64,000 bases of DNA, from positions 1 through 64,000 of the forward strand of contig JAHJSQ010000109.1 in NCBI GenBank assembly GCA_018830325.1, read 5' to 3'. A model generated the notes under the pieces. The model was not told the DNA's origin and did no database searches. It saw nothing but the letters and a program-made list of their open reading frames with translations. This stretch comes from Gammaproteobacteria bacterium (GTDB lineage: Bacteria; Pseudomonadota; Gammaproteobacteria; Methylococcales; Methylomonadaceae). A program made the position numbers and the translations under genes. This document shows positions 1 to 8,903 of this stretch, one piece after another (the stretch's first letter is position 1; each line of letters begins with the position of its first letter).

Positions 1-598
1 CCCTAGCCCTCCGAAAACGAGCGGCATCCCTGCCGCTCCCCTAACGGGCTATTCTCGGCAAAATCGCCAGTGCTCGGCGCGGCCTAACGGGGCCCAGGGA
101 GGGGTGCCATAAGTTAAGCCGAATTGACTAAGCGTTCTAAGTAACAGGATAACATATTGATATATTGATTATTTTAATGCGTTCGCCCTGAATCATCCCG
201 GTTGTAAGCAATCAAAGTGTGCAAATTGGTGAAGGTGGAAACTTCGATTAACCGAGTTGACGCCAATTTTTACTGGTATCCACGTCTCGGGTATTATCGA
301 GAGAGTATGATTAATTGGAAACTTAAATTTGATGGATGAGCGGCAGCTGCATTTGAAGTGTCGTGAAATCAATGAAAAATGATTATAAGCCACCTTTTGG
401 AACTGGGAGTATCTAATATTTAAGACTTTACTGCAAATCGCGGCCGATCAGAATACCGGTGGTGGCAATATTCTCTTTTGAGTTTTAGGCAAAAATATCC
501 TAGCGGTCATATCGATTCGTTACTGAGCCTTCAGCGAATGTTAAGTTTATTGAGCTATTTTAAGAATATTTGTCAATATATTGAAATTTAAGTATCTT
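1..598. other. Non-coding stretch at window start
   Basis: No convincing gene. The first ~115 bases are GC-rich with small inverted repeats (a GCGGCATCCCTGCCGC palindrome at about 23-38), resembling the intergenic repeats elsewhere in the window. The rest is AT-rich. A 66-codon minus-strand frame (193-393) has no recognisable features and is not called. Confidence 0.5.
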
Positions 599-1132
599 AT
601 GGCTTTTCAGTTGTTGCAAAAAAAACCGTATCATTTACTCGTTAGACGCAATTTCAGATTCGCTACCGTTTTGGCGATTGTCGCTATGATGTTATTCGGC
701 TGTTCTTCCAAACAGCCGGTGTCGGATGATGGTTTCGATAGAGCAATCGAATTCAAGAGAGATGCGCCTTACAACCGGCCTTACCAAATTAGAGGCAAAC
801 GCTACTATCCATTGAACAACCCCAATGGATATAAGGAAAGAGGTATTGCTTCGTGGTATGGTGCCGAATCCGGCAATCGCACTGCGATGGGTATCAGGTT
901 TAATCCCGATGGTCTAAGCGCCGCGCATAAAACGCTTCCTTTACCTTCCAGAGTCAAAGTGACTAACTTGCAAAATGGCCGGTCGATTATTTTGGTCGTG
1001 AACGATCGCGGCCCCTTCACCAAAAATCGTTTGATTGATCTATCGAAAGGCGCGGCTAAAGCGATTGGCGTTAAAGGGCTTGCCGAAGTGGAAGTGGAGT
1101 ATATCGGTGAGTATGCCGGTAGCAATAGATAG
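599..1132 (+). CDS. rlpA: RlpA-like septal ring lytic transglycosylase lipoprotein
   Basis: Probable outer-membrane lipoprotein of the RlpA family, which in characterised members cleaves peptidoglycan strands lacking stem peptides at the division septum. A hydrophobic signal segment ends in the lipobox LFGC (about residues 32-35 from this start). The double-psi beta-barrel follows, with the family motifs ASWYG, AAHKTLPLPSRVKVTNL and VNDRGPF. There is no C-terminal SPOR domain, so this is a short form of about 177 residues. I chose the ATG at 599. A TTG at 581 in the same frame adds six residues, and neither has a clear ribosome binding site. It stands alone, followed by a repeat region. Confidence 0.85.
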   Translation: MAFQLLQKKPYHLLVRRNFRFATVLAIVAMMLFGCSSKQPVSDDGFDRAIEFKRDAPYNRPYQIRGKRYYPLNNPNGYKERGIASWYGAESGNRTAMGIRFNPDGLSAAHKTLPLPSRVKVTNLQNGRSIILVVNDRGPFTKNRLIDLSKGAAKAIGVKGLAEVEVEYIGEYAGSNR

Positions 1133-1203
1133 TCGATGCCTGCGCGAAAGTAATCATTTAGGATTTCGTTATAAATAACGTCCTGGACCTATGAGCTTTG
1201 TTG

Positions 1204-1444
1204 AGGGTTCAGTCACTCGCTTGACAGGACGCCGTAAACCCAGCACCAAAATCCAGCACCTAAATTCCATAGGTCTTTGGCAATGATTCAAAATCATGGC
1301 TTATTTAGGTGCTGGATGAATTATCCAAGACAATTAACCATGGCCAATGGGTTATGGAATTTAGGTGCTGGGTAAATACGTCCATTTAGGCTTGACGGCC
1401 GCTATCCCTGCCGCCGACACCTGCCAATCGAGCAACCGAACCCT
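1204..1444. repeat. Family A inverted-end repeat carrying a nested palindromic element
   Basis: Outer element: ends GAGGGTTCAGTCACTCGC and CGAGCAACCGAACCCT are imperfect inverted repeats, as in related copies at 22494, 30508, 38725, 50401 and 55182. Inside it, 1239-1372 holds a composite of the family C palindrome (CCCAGCACCTAAAT ... ATTTAGGTGCTGGG), flanked on both sides by TAAA. Uninterrupted family A copies have CGCCGTAAATACGTCC here, so TAAA is a likely 4-bp target duplication. No protein is encoded. Confidence 0.75.
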
Positions 1445-1478
1445 ACACAAAATAGGGAAGTTATTTACGGGCATATCC

Positions 1479-2753
1479 TTAGTCATGCGTTTTATGAATA
1501 GGCAACCAGATCTTAAAACTGGCGCCTTCTCCGATACGACTCGTGACGTCGATTCTGCCATGATGAGCGCGGACGATATTATTCGCGGTCGATAAGCCGA
1601 GGCCGATGCCTTTGCCAATGGGGCGCGTCGTGAAAAACGGTTCAAATAATCTATGCAGATGGTCGGGATTAATCCCGTGGCCGTTGTCTGCAATTTCCAC
1701 CCAGATCTGTTTGCCGTCGGTTCCGGTTCGTATGATGATTTCACCGGATTCGTCGACGGCTTGCCAGGCATTGGTCAGCAAACTCAAAAAAACTTGATTC
1801 ATGAGTTGAGGAATGCATTCGATCTCGGGCGTGTCGCCATATTCTTTGCGAATACGGCATTGGATATTTTGGCTGCAGACGAACACTTTTAAGGTCGTCT
1901 CCAAGCTCAGCTTGATATCGCATTGCTGCCAGTCTTGGCCGTTGTCATCGGTAAATTGATTAAAGGCACGGACGATATTTCGCACTCGGGTTAAACCTTC
2001 TTTGGATTCGCAAATTAGATCGGCGATATCCTCGCGCAAAAAATTCCAGTCTTTTTGCTGCTTCAAATCTTGTAATTTCGAGATACAGTCAGGTTGGTGC
2101 CGGCATTTAGAGAGTTGATTATCGTATTGGTCGATCAAGTCGAATATTTCGAGGGCATATTCTTGAAAGGAATTGAGGTTGGAAAAAATAAACCCCAACG
2201 GATTATTAATTTCGTGTGCAATGCCGGCCGCTAATTGACCGATCGCGGCGAGTTTTTCCGATTGCATCAGTTCGGATTGAATTATTTGATTTTCTTGCAA
2301 GCGTTTTTGTAGTTCCGCTTCGAGATGAATATTTTGATTTTGTAAGCGCTCGCGCGCTTTTTTTAGTTCTATCTGTGAGTTGACCCTAACCGATAATATC
2401 GATAAGTTGCAGGGTTTATAGAGATAATCCGCCGCACCCAATGAAAAACCGAACGTTTCGTCTAGTCCGGAGGTCAAGGCCGTCACGAAAATGACCGGAA
2501 TGTCTTGTGTCTTCGGACTAGCTTTTAACACTTTAATGACTTCGTAACCGTCCATGCCGGGCATCATAATATCCAACAAGATTAGGTCCAAGGAGTTATT
2601 ATTCGCTATTTCCAAGGCTTTAGCGCCGGATGTTGCGACCAAGACCGCATAGTCCGCCATCAAATATTGTCCGAAAACCGAAAGATTGACGCTTTCGTCG
2701 TCGACTATCAGAATGCTGGGGCGCTTATCAATGCTCGTGGTATCGTTTGACAT
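1479..2753 (-). CDS. Response-regulator receiver / histidine kinase hybrid
   Basis: Cytoplasmic signalling protein of 424 residues. An N-terminal receiver domain (about residues 11-130, phospho-acceptor Asp in LILLDIMMPGMDG, near residue 61) is followed by a coiled-coil (about 131-165) and a histidine kinase: the dimerisation box GIAHEINNPLGF with His near residue 180, then the ATPase motifs LLTNAWQAV, DNGHGI and GIGLGLS. This REC-first layout is typical of kinases working downstream of another kinase. No membrane segment is present. I chose the ATG at 2753, which has GAGG a few bases upstream; a TTG one codon earlier is less likely. It reads away from the corrinoid operon across a ~200-bp gap and may share its regulation; that link is inferred from position only. 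Confidence 0.9.
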   Translation of the reverse strand: MSNDTTSIDKRPSILIVDDESVNLSVFGQYLMADYAVLVATSGAKALEIANNNSLDLILLDIMMPGMDGYEVIKVLKASPKTQDIPVIFVTALTSGLDETFGFSLGAADYLYKPCNLSILSVRVNSQIELKKARERLQNQNIHLEAELQKRLQENQIIQSELMQSEKLAAIGQLAAGIAHEINNPLGFIFSNLNSFQEYALEIFDLIDQYDNQLSKCRHQPDCISKLQDLKQQKDWNFLREDIADLICESKEGLTRVRNIVRAFNQFTDDNGQDWQQCDIKLSLETTLKVFVCSQNIQCRIRKEYGDTPEIECIPQLMNQVFLSLLTNAWQAVDESGEIIIRTGTDGKQIWVEIADNGHGINPDHLHRLFEPFFTTRPIGKGIGLGLSTANNIVRAHHGRIDVTSRIGEGASFKIWLPIHKTHD

Positions 2754-2756
2754 CAA

Positions 2757-2926
2757 GACCTCAAAATTTATTTATCATCATCGTAGATCAAAATTCGGCA
2801 TCGGCGTCCTATCGTCCTATCGGGCGAGTGACCGCACTCTCCGCCTGCCGCGCACTTTCATTTGCCGAGACGATCGATTGCCAGACCTTCATGAATATTA
2901 CTATAGTAATATGAGTTCCACCCTCC
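2757..2926. repeat. Intergenic remnants of families A and B
   Basis: The divergent intergenic region contains a family B-like end (CGTAGATCAAAATTCGGC near 2783) and a minus-orientation family A end (CGGGCGAGTGACCGCACTCTC near 2820-2842). Both are partial. I saw no cobalamin riboswitch here. Promoters for the kinase and the corrinoid operon must lie here but cannot be placed confidently. Confidence 0.5.
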
Positions 2927-2959
2927 GTGATAGTGTCCGGAATTGCGGCTAAAAGACCG

Positions 2960-4597
2960 ATGCCAAAAAATTTAGAATCCATCGAAGAACAAAAACATCA
3001 CCGGTTACGCGTCAACACGGATAATTGCGGTTTAGAGCTTTACCTGTCCGATTCGGTATCGGTTCGAGAAGCGCTCGATCACACCGAAATTCGCGTTCGT
3101 GCGGCCTGTGGCGGGCTGGGTACTTGCGGCGCTTGTTTGATACAAGTTATTTCTGGTCGGTTCAATCTTCCGACTCCGGTGGAACGGCAGAAATTGTTGC
3201 CGGATCAATTGGAGCAGGGTTATCGGCTCGCCTGCCAATTAAGGCTTCTGAGTGACGGTGAAGCGTATCTTGCTCATCCTGCCCCGGCGTCGCAATGGAG
3301 GAGTCCGGATCGATACCAGTGGCCTACGGTAGTGTTTTCGAAAGTTACCGACGAGGTTCGGAAACCGTATGGCATTGCGGTCGATCTAGGAACGACTCAT
3401 ATTCGTTTGTCTATTTGGCATCGCCCCACCGCTCGGTTCATCGGTTGCCGGGTAGGCATCAATCCTCAAGTGGCGCATGGCGCCGATGTCTTGACTCGTT
3501 TGGATGCCCAAAGATTGGACGTTCATGCCTCGCGGGACTTGATGACCGAAGGGCGTAAGGCTATCTTGGATGGCATTCGAGATATTTTGAGTCGAGATTT
3601 TGGGGAAGTGGCTCATGTCCTTGCCGAAACCGGACAGATTATCATCGTCGGAAACACCGTTATGCTGATGCTGATTGGTGGCGGTAACGATAGCGATGAT
3701 TTGTATCGGCTTGAAAATTGGCATAGCCCTATCGAGTGCAAAATCGATGATGTGGCCTCGTGGCGCCATGATTGGCGTATGCCTCACGCGGATATCTCGA
3801 TCGTTCAGCCATTGGCCGGTTTTGTCGGTTCGGATTTATTGGCCGATCTTTTGTCCACGGGAATTACCGAGCAATCTAGTCCGATGCTGTTGGCGGATTT
3901 GGGAACCAATACTGAAATTGCTCTGTGGGACGGTACTACGGTATGGGTGACATCGGTTCCGGGTGGGCCGGCGTTTGAAGGGGTCGGGATGCGCAATGGC
4001 TTGGCGGCTGAAACGGGCGCCATATATCGTGTACGCGATGACGGCGAGCGTTGGCTGATGACTACGATCGACGAGCAGCCGATTCGAGGATATTGTGCCA
4101 GCGGCTTCATCGATGCGATTGCGGTGATGTTGGACAAGCAAATACTCAAACCCTCCGGTCGCTTTGCCCAATCATTGCAGTCGAGCGGAACAGGTTATCG
4201 GCTTGATGCCGGCAGTGCTCGGTCGGCGATTTTTGGTGGCGATATCGATATTTTTCAACGAGCCAAGGCTTCGACCGCTGCAGCCATGATGCAATTACTC
4301 GGGTTTGCCGATTTGAAACCAAGCGATTTACAGGCTGTTTGGATTTGCGGCAGTCTAGGGCAACATCTGGATTTGCACAATGCTGTGCGTGTCGGCTTGT
4401 TGCCCCGTTTACCGGTCGACAGATTCAAACGTCTTGCGAATGCGAGTCTGGCCGGGTGCGAGCAGTTGTTGCTAGACCAAAACGCAAATGCTCGTTTAAA
4501 TGCGATCATAAACAAGACAAAATCGATCAATTTAGGCGGAATCAGTAGCTATGAAGAAAGTTTTATCGAACATTTGCGCTTGCAACCGATGGCATAA
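2960..4597 (+). CDS. 2Fe-2S ferredoxin/ASKHA protein, corrinoid activator (RACE, DUF4445)
   Basis: Predicted reductive activator of corrinoid proteins: in the family, ATP hydrolysis and a 2Fe-2S cluster return oxidised Co(II) corrinoid to active Co(I). The N-terminal ferredoxin domain has the ligand pattern C-x5-C-x2-C (ACGGLGTCGAC) with a fourth Cys in RLACQ. The C-terminal ASKHA (DUF4445) region contains the nucleotide-binding motifs AVDLGTTHIRLS, LADLGTNTEIALWDG and ICGSLGQH. From the ATG at 2960 it is 545 residues; a GTG at 2927 in the same frame adds 11. It is the first gene of a compact run, ending 12 bases before the corrinoid protein, its expected partner. A gene symbol (such as ramA or ramQ) would overstate what is known. 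Confidence 0.85.
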   Translation: MPKNLESIEEQKHHRLRVNTDNCGLELYLSDSVSVREALDHTEIRVRAACGGLGTCGACLIQVISGRFNLPTPVERQKLLPDQLEQGYRLACQLRLLSDGEAYLAHPAPASQWRSPDRYQWPTVVFSKVTDEVRKPYGIAVDLGTTHIRLSIWHRPTARFIGCRVGINPQVAHGADVLTRLDAQRLDVHASRDLMTEGRKAILDGIRDILSRDFGEVAHVLAETGQIIIVGNTVMLMLIGGGNDSDDLYRLENWHSPIECKIDDVASWRHDWRMPHADISIVQPLAGFVGSDLLADLLSTGITEQSSPMLLADLGTNTEIALWDGTTVWVTSVPGGPAFEGVGMRNGLAAETGAIYRVRDDGERWLMTTIDEQPIRGYCASGFIDAIAVMLDKQILKPSGRFAQSLQSSGTGYRLDAGSARSAIFGGDIDIFQRAKASTAAAMMQLLGFADLKPSDLQAVWICGSLGQHLDLHNAVRVGLLPRLPVDRFKRLANASLAGCEQLLLDQNANARLNAIINKTKSINLGGISSYEESFIEHLRLQPMA

Positions 4598-4609
4598 GGG
4601 GACCGGAGT

Positions 4610-5275
4610 ATGTTGAGTCGTTACGTGCAGGCATACAACGAAGCGGTTTTTGAAACCGATAAGCAGGCCGCCTTAGCCGTGGTTAATGGGGCTCTACAAG
4701 ATGGTTATAGCCCGGAAGATATTGTGTTCAATTTGGTCATTCCTGCCGTGGAAGCCATGATGGCGCGCATCGAACAGGATCCCGATTCCAATTTGGCTCA
4801 ACATTTCATGACGGCACAGATCGCCTCCGAAGTGACCGAGCGAATGCTGGAAAAATTCGCCAGCGCACCGGAAACGATCGGTAAAGTGGTGATCGGAGCC
4901 GCCTATGGCGATTTGCACTCGCTCGGTAAACGTATCGTGATAGGTTGTCTTAAATCGTTGATGGTCGATGTTATCGACTTAGGCATCAATATCAGCGCCG
5001 AACAGTTTGTCGACGGGGCAGTTGATAACGACGCACAAGTCATCGCGATTTCGGCCATGATGGTGCATACCGCGATCGGCGAGAATGGTAGTATCAAGGT
5101 TCGATCCTTATTAAAGGAGAGAGGCTTGGAAAATAAAATCAAGCTGGCGGTCGGAGGCGCGCCCTATCGATTCGATCCGGAATTATATAAAAAAGTGGGG
5201 GCCGATGTGTGGGCTCCTGATGGTGTGACGGCGGCAAAAGTTATTATCCAATTGATCAAAGAGGTGAGTCCATGA
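4610..5275 (+). CDS. Corrinoid (B12-binding) methyl-carrier protein
   Basis: A 221-residue protein of the MtaC/MtbC/MttC type. The N-terminal four-helix cap (about residues 1-88) is followed by a Rossmann-like B12 domain (about 90-215). The lower-ligand motif DxHxxG is intact as DLHSLG (residues 101-106), and the supporting ISAMM and VGGAP motifs are present. These proteins carry a methyl group on cobalt between two methyltransferases. The activator gene is immediately upstream. The next gene, a URO-D methyltransferase, overlaps its stop by 4 bases, suggesting translational coupling. Good ribosome binding site (GGGGACCGGAG region just upstream of ATG). The methyl donor is unknown because no MT1 gene is nearby. 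Confidence 0.92.
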   Translation: MLSRYVQAYNEAVFETDKQAALAVVNGALQDGYSPEDIVFNLVIPAVEAMMARIEQDPDSNLAQHFMTAQIASEVTERMLEKFASAPETIGKVVIGAAYGDLHSLGKRIVIGCLKSLMVDVIDLGINISAEQFVDGAVDNDAQVIAISAMMVHTAIGENGSIKVRSLLKERGLENKIKLAVGGAPYRFDPELYKKVGADVWAPDGVTAAKVIIQLIKEVSP

Positions 5276-6300
5276 CACCTTTAGAAATTTTAGCGGCGGC
5301 TAAATACGGCGCCCCGGCACCGCGTATTCCGATCTTTTGCAATTTGTTCGATCAAGGTGCGCGAGAACTCGATATGCGCGCTCAAGATTATTTTGCACGG
5401 GGCGATTGTGTTGCCGAAGCGCAGTTGCAAATGTTAAAGCGTTTCGGTCACGATAATGTGTGGAGTTTGCACTATGTCGGCAAAGAAGCCGAATTGTTGG
5501 GCTGTAAAAAAATATTGTTTGCCGATGACGGCGTGCCTAATGTGGAAGATTTCGTGATCAAGAATTGGGACGATATTGCCAAATTTGAAGTCCCGACCGA
5601 TATCACTCAACAGCAAGCCTGGCAAGCCATTGCTGATTGTTTATCGATTTTACGCACCGAAATTGGGCAGACGCATGCCATTTGCGCTTATGTGACGGCT
5701 TCGACGACCTTGCCGGCCCTGTTGATGGGCATGGATAACTGGATGGAGCTATTTTTGACCGGGCCGGCCGATCTGCGCGATGAATTGTTGCGCAAATGCG
5801 TTGATTTTGTTCATCAGCACATTAACGCGCTACGTGCGGCCGGAGCCAATGTTTTGATGTATTCGACGCCGTTCGGTTCGCCCTATTTTGTCGGTAACAA
5901 AATCATCGAAGAAATCGTATTGCCTTGGATGAAACTCGACTTACTACCCGGCGGTGTTGCCGATGTCGTATATTATTGCGGCATGGCGCCATTTAACGGC
6001 GTTATCGATTTGGCGTTTGACCAACTGGGCATCACGTCGCATTACATCAGTCCATTGGCTGACTTGGCCGAAGCCAAGCGCTTGATCGATACCCGCGGCT
6101 TGACATGTGGTGTGATTGACGACATCAAAATGATTCATTGGACTGAGGCGGAAATAAAATCCGAAGTCAAACGCATCATCGAGATAGGCAAGCAGGGCGG
6201 ACATTTTTTATTCGGCAATGGCGTTATGCCTCTGGCGGTGCCGGAGGCCAATATCAAGGCGATGATAACGGCAGCTTTTGACTACGGGCAGTTGACATGA
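5272..6300 (+). CDS. URO-D family corrinoid methyltransferase (MtaA/CmuA-like)
   Basis: A 342-residue (beta/alpha)8 protein of the uroporphyrinogen decarboxylase superfamily. It is unlikely to be HemE because it sits between a corrinoid protein and DUF1638, and the HemE N-terminal arginine motif is not seen. MtaA/CmuA relatives move methyl groups between a corrinoid protein and a thiol or pterin, using a zinc site of the form H-x-C ... C. Here the first part reads YYCG (no His), and the C-terminal site reads GNGVMPLAVPEANI where a Cys would be expected, so the zinc site looks incomplete. It overlaps the genes on both sides by 4 bases. The acceptor could be a pterin or none; coenzyme M is not expected in this group. 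Confidence 0.82.
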   Translation: MTPLEILAAAKYGAPAPRIPIFCNLFDQGARELDMRAQDYFARGDCVAEAQLQMLKRFGHDNVWSLHYVGKEAELLGCKKILFADDGVPNVEDFVIKNWDDIAKFEVPTDITQQQAWQAIADCLSILRTEIGQTHAICAYVTASTTLPALLMGMDNWMELFLTGPADLRDELLRKCVDFVHQHINALRAAGANVLMYSTPFGSPYFVGNKIIEEIVLPWMKLDLLPGGVADVVYYCGMAPFNGVIDLAFDQLGITSHYISPLADLAEAKRLIDTRGLTCGVIDDIKMIHWTEAEIKSEVKRIIEIGKQGGHFLFGNGVMPLAVPEANIKAMITAAFDYGQLT

Positions 6301-6920
6301 AAAAATTTGTCCTGCATCAGGAGCATACAGAACCCTTGACGATGGTCGGTTGCGGTATTTTGCGCAAAGAAGTCGACTATTTGATCCGGACTCATGGCTG
6401 GAATGTGCAAACGCATTTTTTGGATTCGGCTCTGCACAATTACCTGAATCGTTTATCTAAAGAACTTAACGAAGCCTTGCAAGAGCATGAGGCGAAAGGC
6501 GAAAAGACCTTTGTTTTTTACGGCAGTTGCCATCCGTTGATGGACAACTATTTGGACGAACATCGCACTTGCCGCACCCGGGGTCAAAATTGCATCGTTA
6601 TGTTATTGGGTTATGAGCTTTTCATGCAGGAGCTTGAAAAGGGAGCGTACTTTCTAGTTGAGGATTGGGCCTTGACTTGGCAACCGATGATCACGGCTTG
6701 TTTCGGTAACAATATTGCCGTGGTGCGCGAAATTTTTCACAGCAGCCATAAGTATATGCTCGCGCTCAAAACGCCTTGCAGCGCCGATTTTTCCGAAGCC
6801 GCTCAAACCGCGGCCGATTTTGTGGATTTACCTTTACACTGGCTCGAAGTGGATCTTGAACACTTAAAGCAAGTGTTGTTCGAGGCTATTAAGCAGCGAT
6901 TAGATCAAGCAACGACTTGA
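6297..6920 (+). CDS. DUF1638 protein associated with corrinoid methyltransfer
   Basis: A 207-residue soluble protein matching the DUF1638 pattern: an N-terminal VGCGILRKEVDYLI segment, the LHNYLNRLSKELNEAL helix, FYGSCHP and the Cys-containing RGQNCIVMLLGYELF region. Several Cys and His residues in these motifs could bind metal or cobalamin, but the function is unknown. The family is commonly found next to corrinoid proteins and MtaA-like methyltransferases, as here. The start overlaps the upstream stop (ATGA), so it is translationally coupled. The kinase gene begins 6 bases after its stop. Confidence 0.8.
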   Translation: MKKFVLHQEHTEPLTMVGCGILRKEVDYLIRTHGWNVQTHFLDSALHNYLNRLSKELNEALQEHEAKGEKTFVFYGSCHPLMDNYLDEHRTCRTRGQNCIVMLLGYELFMQELEKGAYFLVEDWALTWQPMITACFGNNIAVVREIFHSSHKYMLALKTPCSADFSEAAQTAADFVDLPLHWLEVDLEHLKQVLFEAIKQRLDQATT

Positions 6921-6926
6921 ACGGGC

Positions 6927-8903
6927 ATGATGAATTCAAACGAACAAGATTTGCAAAGACGTATCGAGCACTTGGAGCGCCGTGTCCGTAAGCTATCCGA
7001 AGAAAAAGCCAATCTGCATCTTGTCCTGCATATGGTGGAATTGCTTAATCCGATTGCCGGTATCGATTACTTCCTAGATAGTATGATAGCGGCACTTTGC
7101 GGTAGTTTAGGCGGTACCAATACAGAGATTTATTATCTGGACGAAGGCGAGATTCACTATGTCAACTTATTCGGCGAAAAACGGATTGTCGGTGAGATTG
7201 AAGATTCGTTGGTGGCGGAGGTCTTTGCCACTCGCCATTTTGTCGAACAAAATACCGATTTGAACCATACCTTGCTCAAAGATAATGTTGCTGCGGTGGC
7301 CTGCACATGGGTGATGCCTTTGACGATTGGCGACCAAATGTTGGGTGTCGTCAAAATGTCCGATTTGCTGGGATCGGCACAGATGCGCAACTATTTGGCA
7401 CCGTTTTTTTCTCATATCGCGCTGATTTTGAATAATAAAATACAGACTCGTAAAGCGGAAGCCGCTAATCGTGCCAAAAGTAGTTTTTTAGCGACGATGT
7501 CTCACGAAATTCGGACGCCATTGAACGGGATTCTGGGTATGGCTCAATTATTAGCCAAGCGGGAATGCAACGATACTAAACGCCTAGAATGCGCTCGGAC
7601 GATTCTGACGTCCGGCAACAATTTGCTTGCTTTGCTCAATGATATTTTAGATTTGTCTAAAATCGAGGCGAATCGCTTGGAGCTAAATTTTTTAGCCGTT
7701 CAACCGCAAAGGATTTTAGACGAAATTATGACGCTTTTTTCCGGTGCTGCCCAGCAAAAAGGCTTGAGAATTCATGCTGCCTGGGTAGATCGTGAGGTAA
7801 AGGCTTATCAAGTTGACTCGCTCAGAGTTAAGCAAATGTTATCCAATCTGGTCAGCAATGCGATTAAGTTTACCGATCGCGGTTCTATCCGGATTGAGGC
7901 GCGTTCAATCCTTGATGAGTCGAGGAATTGTTTGTTGGAGTTTTCGGTCAGCGATACCGGTATCGGTATTCCAAAGGACAAACAGCGCGAGTTATTTAAA
8001 CCGTTTACCCAGGTCGATAGCAGTTCGAATCGACGCTATGTGGGGACTGGGCTGGGATTGTCACTGGTATCGCGTTTTGCCGAGTTGATGCAAGGCAAAG
8101 CAGGGTTTGAGAGCGATGAAGGGCAAGGTTCGCGTTTTTGGTTTCGGATACCTACCCGCGTCGATAATGAGATCGATAACAGCGCTTTACCATCTAATAT
8201 CGATGAGTCATCCCAATTATCGAATCCAAATCCTAGGCTACATCGCGTGTTATTGATTGACAGTGATTGTGGACATGGCGCTAATTTGTCTGCACAACTA
8301 AAGGCACGATCTATCGAAGTGATTGGTGTGGATCAGGATGATCAAATTTCGGACTTTATCGACGAGGATCTAGAATTTGATGCAATCATTATTGAACTTA
8401 GTTTGGAAAATAGATCTTTTGGCCGACTTGCGAGAAAGATTCGTGTCTTGGAATCGGCCCATCATCTTCCTCGCGCATTCATCATCGGTATTAGCGATCA
8501 ACAGCAAAGCGAAGGGTTAGAGCCTGAATTTAAACAGGATATCGATGAACGACTCGTTCGGCCTTTTACGATAGAACATTTAGTGAGCGTTATCGAAAGC
8601 CATATACATCTGTCCGCGGCTCAGCAGCAAAAGACAGTAATTTGTAACGAAGATCGCTTGTTTTTCAAGAGTTGTGAGGGTATTAACGGGATTCTCGATG
8701 GTCTCGAAGGCCAGTTGGAAAAAAATATGTTTACTGCCGTTGAACAATTCAGCATGCTGCAAGCAAAATTGGAGGGTAGTTTGATTGCTTCGCATTTTGA
8801 CACGATTGGTAAACTGATCAACGATATGAATTTTGAGGAGGCTCATCTACAGCTAAAATTATTGCGTGAGCAATTCTCCGAGACCAAGGGAAACGCATTG
8901 TGA
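6927..8903 (+). CDS. GAF-containing hybrid histidine kinase
   Basis: A soluble 658-residue sensor kinase. Short coiled-coil (residues 6-30), GAF-like sensory domain (about 30-172), dimerisation/phosphoacceptor box MSHEIRTPLNGILGM (His 193), ATPase domain with LVSNAIKF, DTGIGI and GTGLGLSLV. A C-terminal receiver-like domain (about 435-550) has IDSD at the acidic pocket, but the expected phospho-Asp position falls in AIIIELSLEN, where Glu replaces Asp. The last ~90 residues are helical and could be HPt-like, but no HPt His motif is evident. It lies 6 bases after the DUF1638 gene and overlaps the c-di-GMP gene, so the GAF domain probably senses something tied to the corrinoid proteins (inference). 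A second ATG at 6930 is equally possible. Confidence 0.9.
   Translation: MMNSNEQDLQRRIEHLERRVRKLSEEKANLHLVLHMVELLNPIAGIDYFLDSMIAALCGSLGGTNTEIYYLDEGEIHYVNLFGEKRIVGEIEDSLVAEVFATRHFVEQNTDLNHTLLKDNVAAVACTWVMPLTIGDQMLGVVKMSDLLGSAQMRNYLAPFFSHIALILNNKIQTRKAEAANRAKSSFLATMSHEIRTPLNGILGMAQLLAKRECNDTKRLECARTILTSGNNLLALLNDILDLSKIEANRLELNFLAVQPQRILDEIMTLFSGAAQQKGLRIHAAWVDREVKAYQVDSLRVKQMLSNLVSNAIKFTDRGSIRIEARSILDESRNCLLEFSVSDTGIGIPKDKQRELFKPFTQVDSSSNRRYVGTGLGLSLVSRFAELMQGKAGFESDEGQGSRFWFRIPTRVDNEIDNSALPSNIDESSQLSNPNPRLHRVLLIDSDCGHGANLSAQLKARSIEVIGVDQDDQISDFIDEDLEFDAIIIELSLENRSFGRLARKIRVLESAHHLPRAFIIGISDQQQSEGLEPEFKQDIDERLVRPFTIEHLVSVIESHIHLSAAQQQKTVICNEDRLFFKSCEGINGILDGLEGQLEKNMFTAVEQFSMLQAKLEGSLIASHFDTIGKLINDMNFEEAHLQLKLLREQFSETKGNAL

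Noticed and set aside
193..393. 66-codon minus-strand frame
   Set aside because: No ribosome site, domain or codon bias, with Ser/His-rich random-like composition.
2757..2926. Cobalamin riboswitch upstream of the corrinoid operon
   Set aside because: Looked for a B12-box-like conserved GCCACTG core; none seen. The gap is repeat remnants.
5272..6300. HemE (uroporphyrinogen decarboxylase) call
   Set aside because: The gene lies between corrinoid genes and lacks the HemE N-terminal arginine motif, so MtaA/CmuA-like is the better fit.
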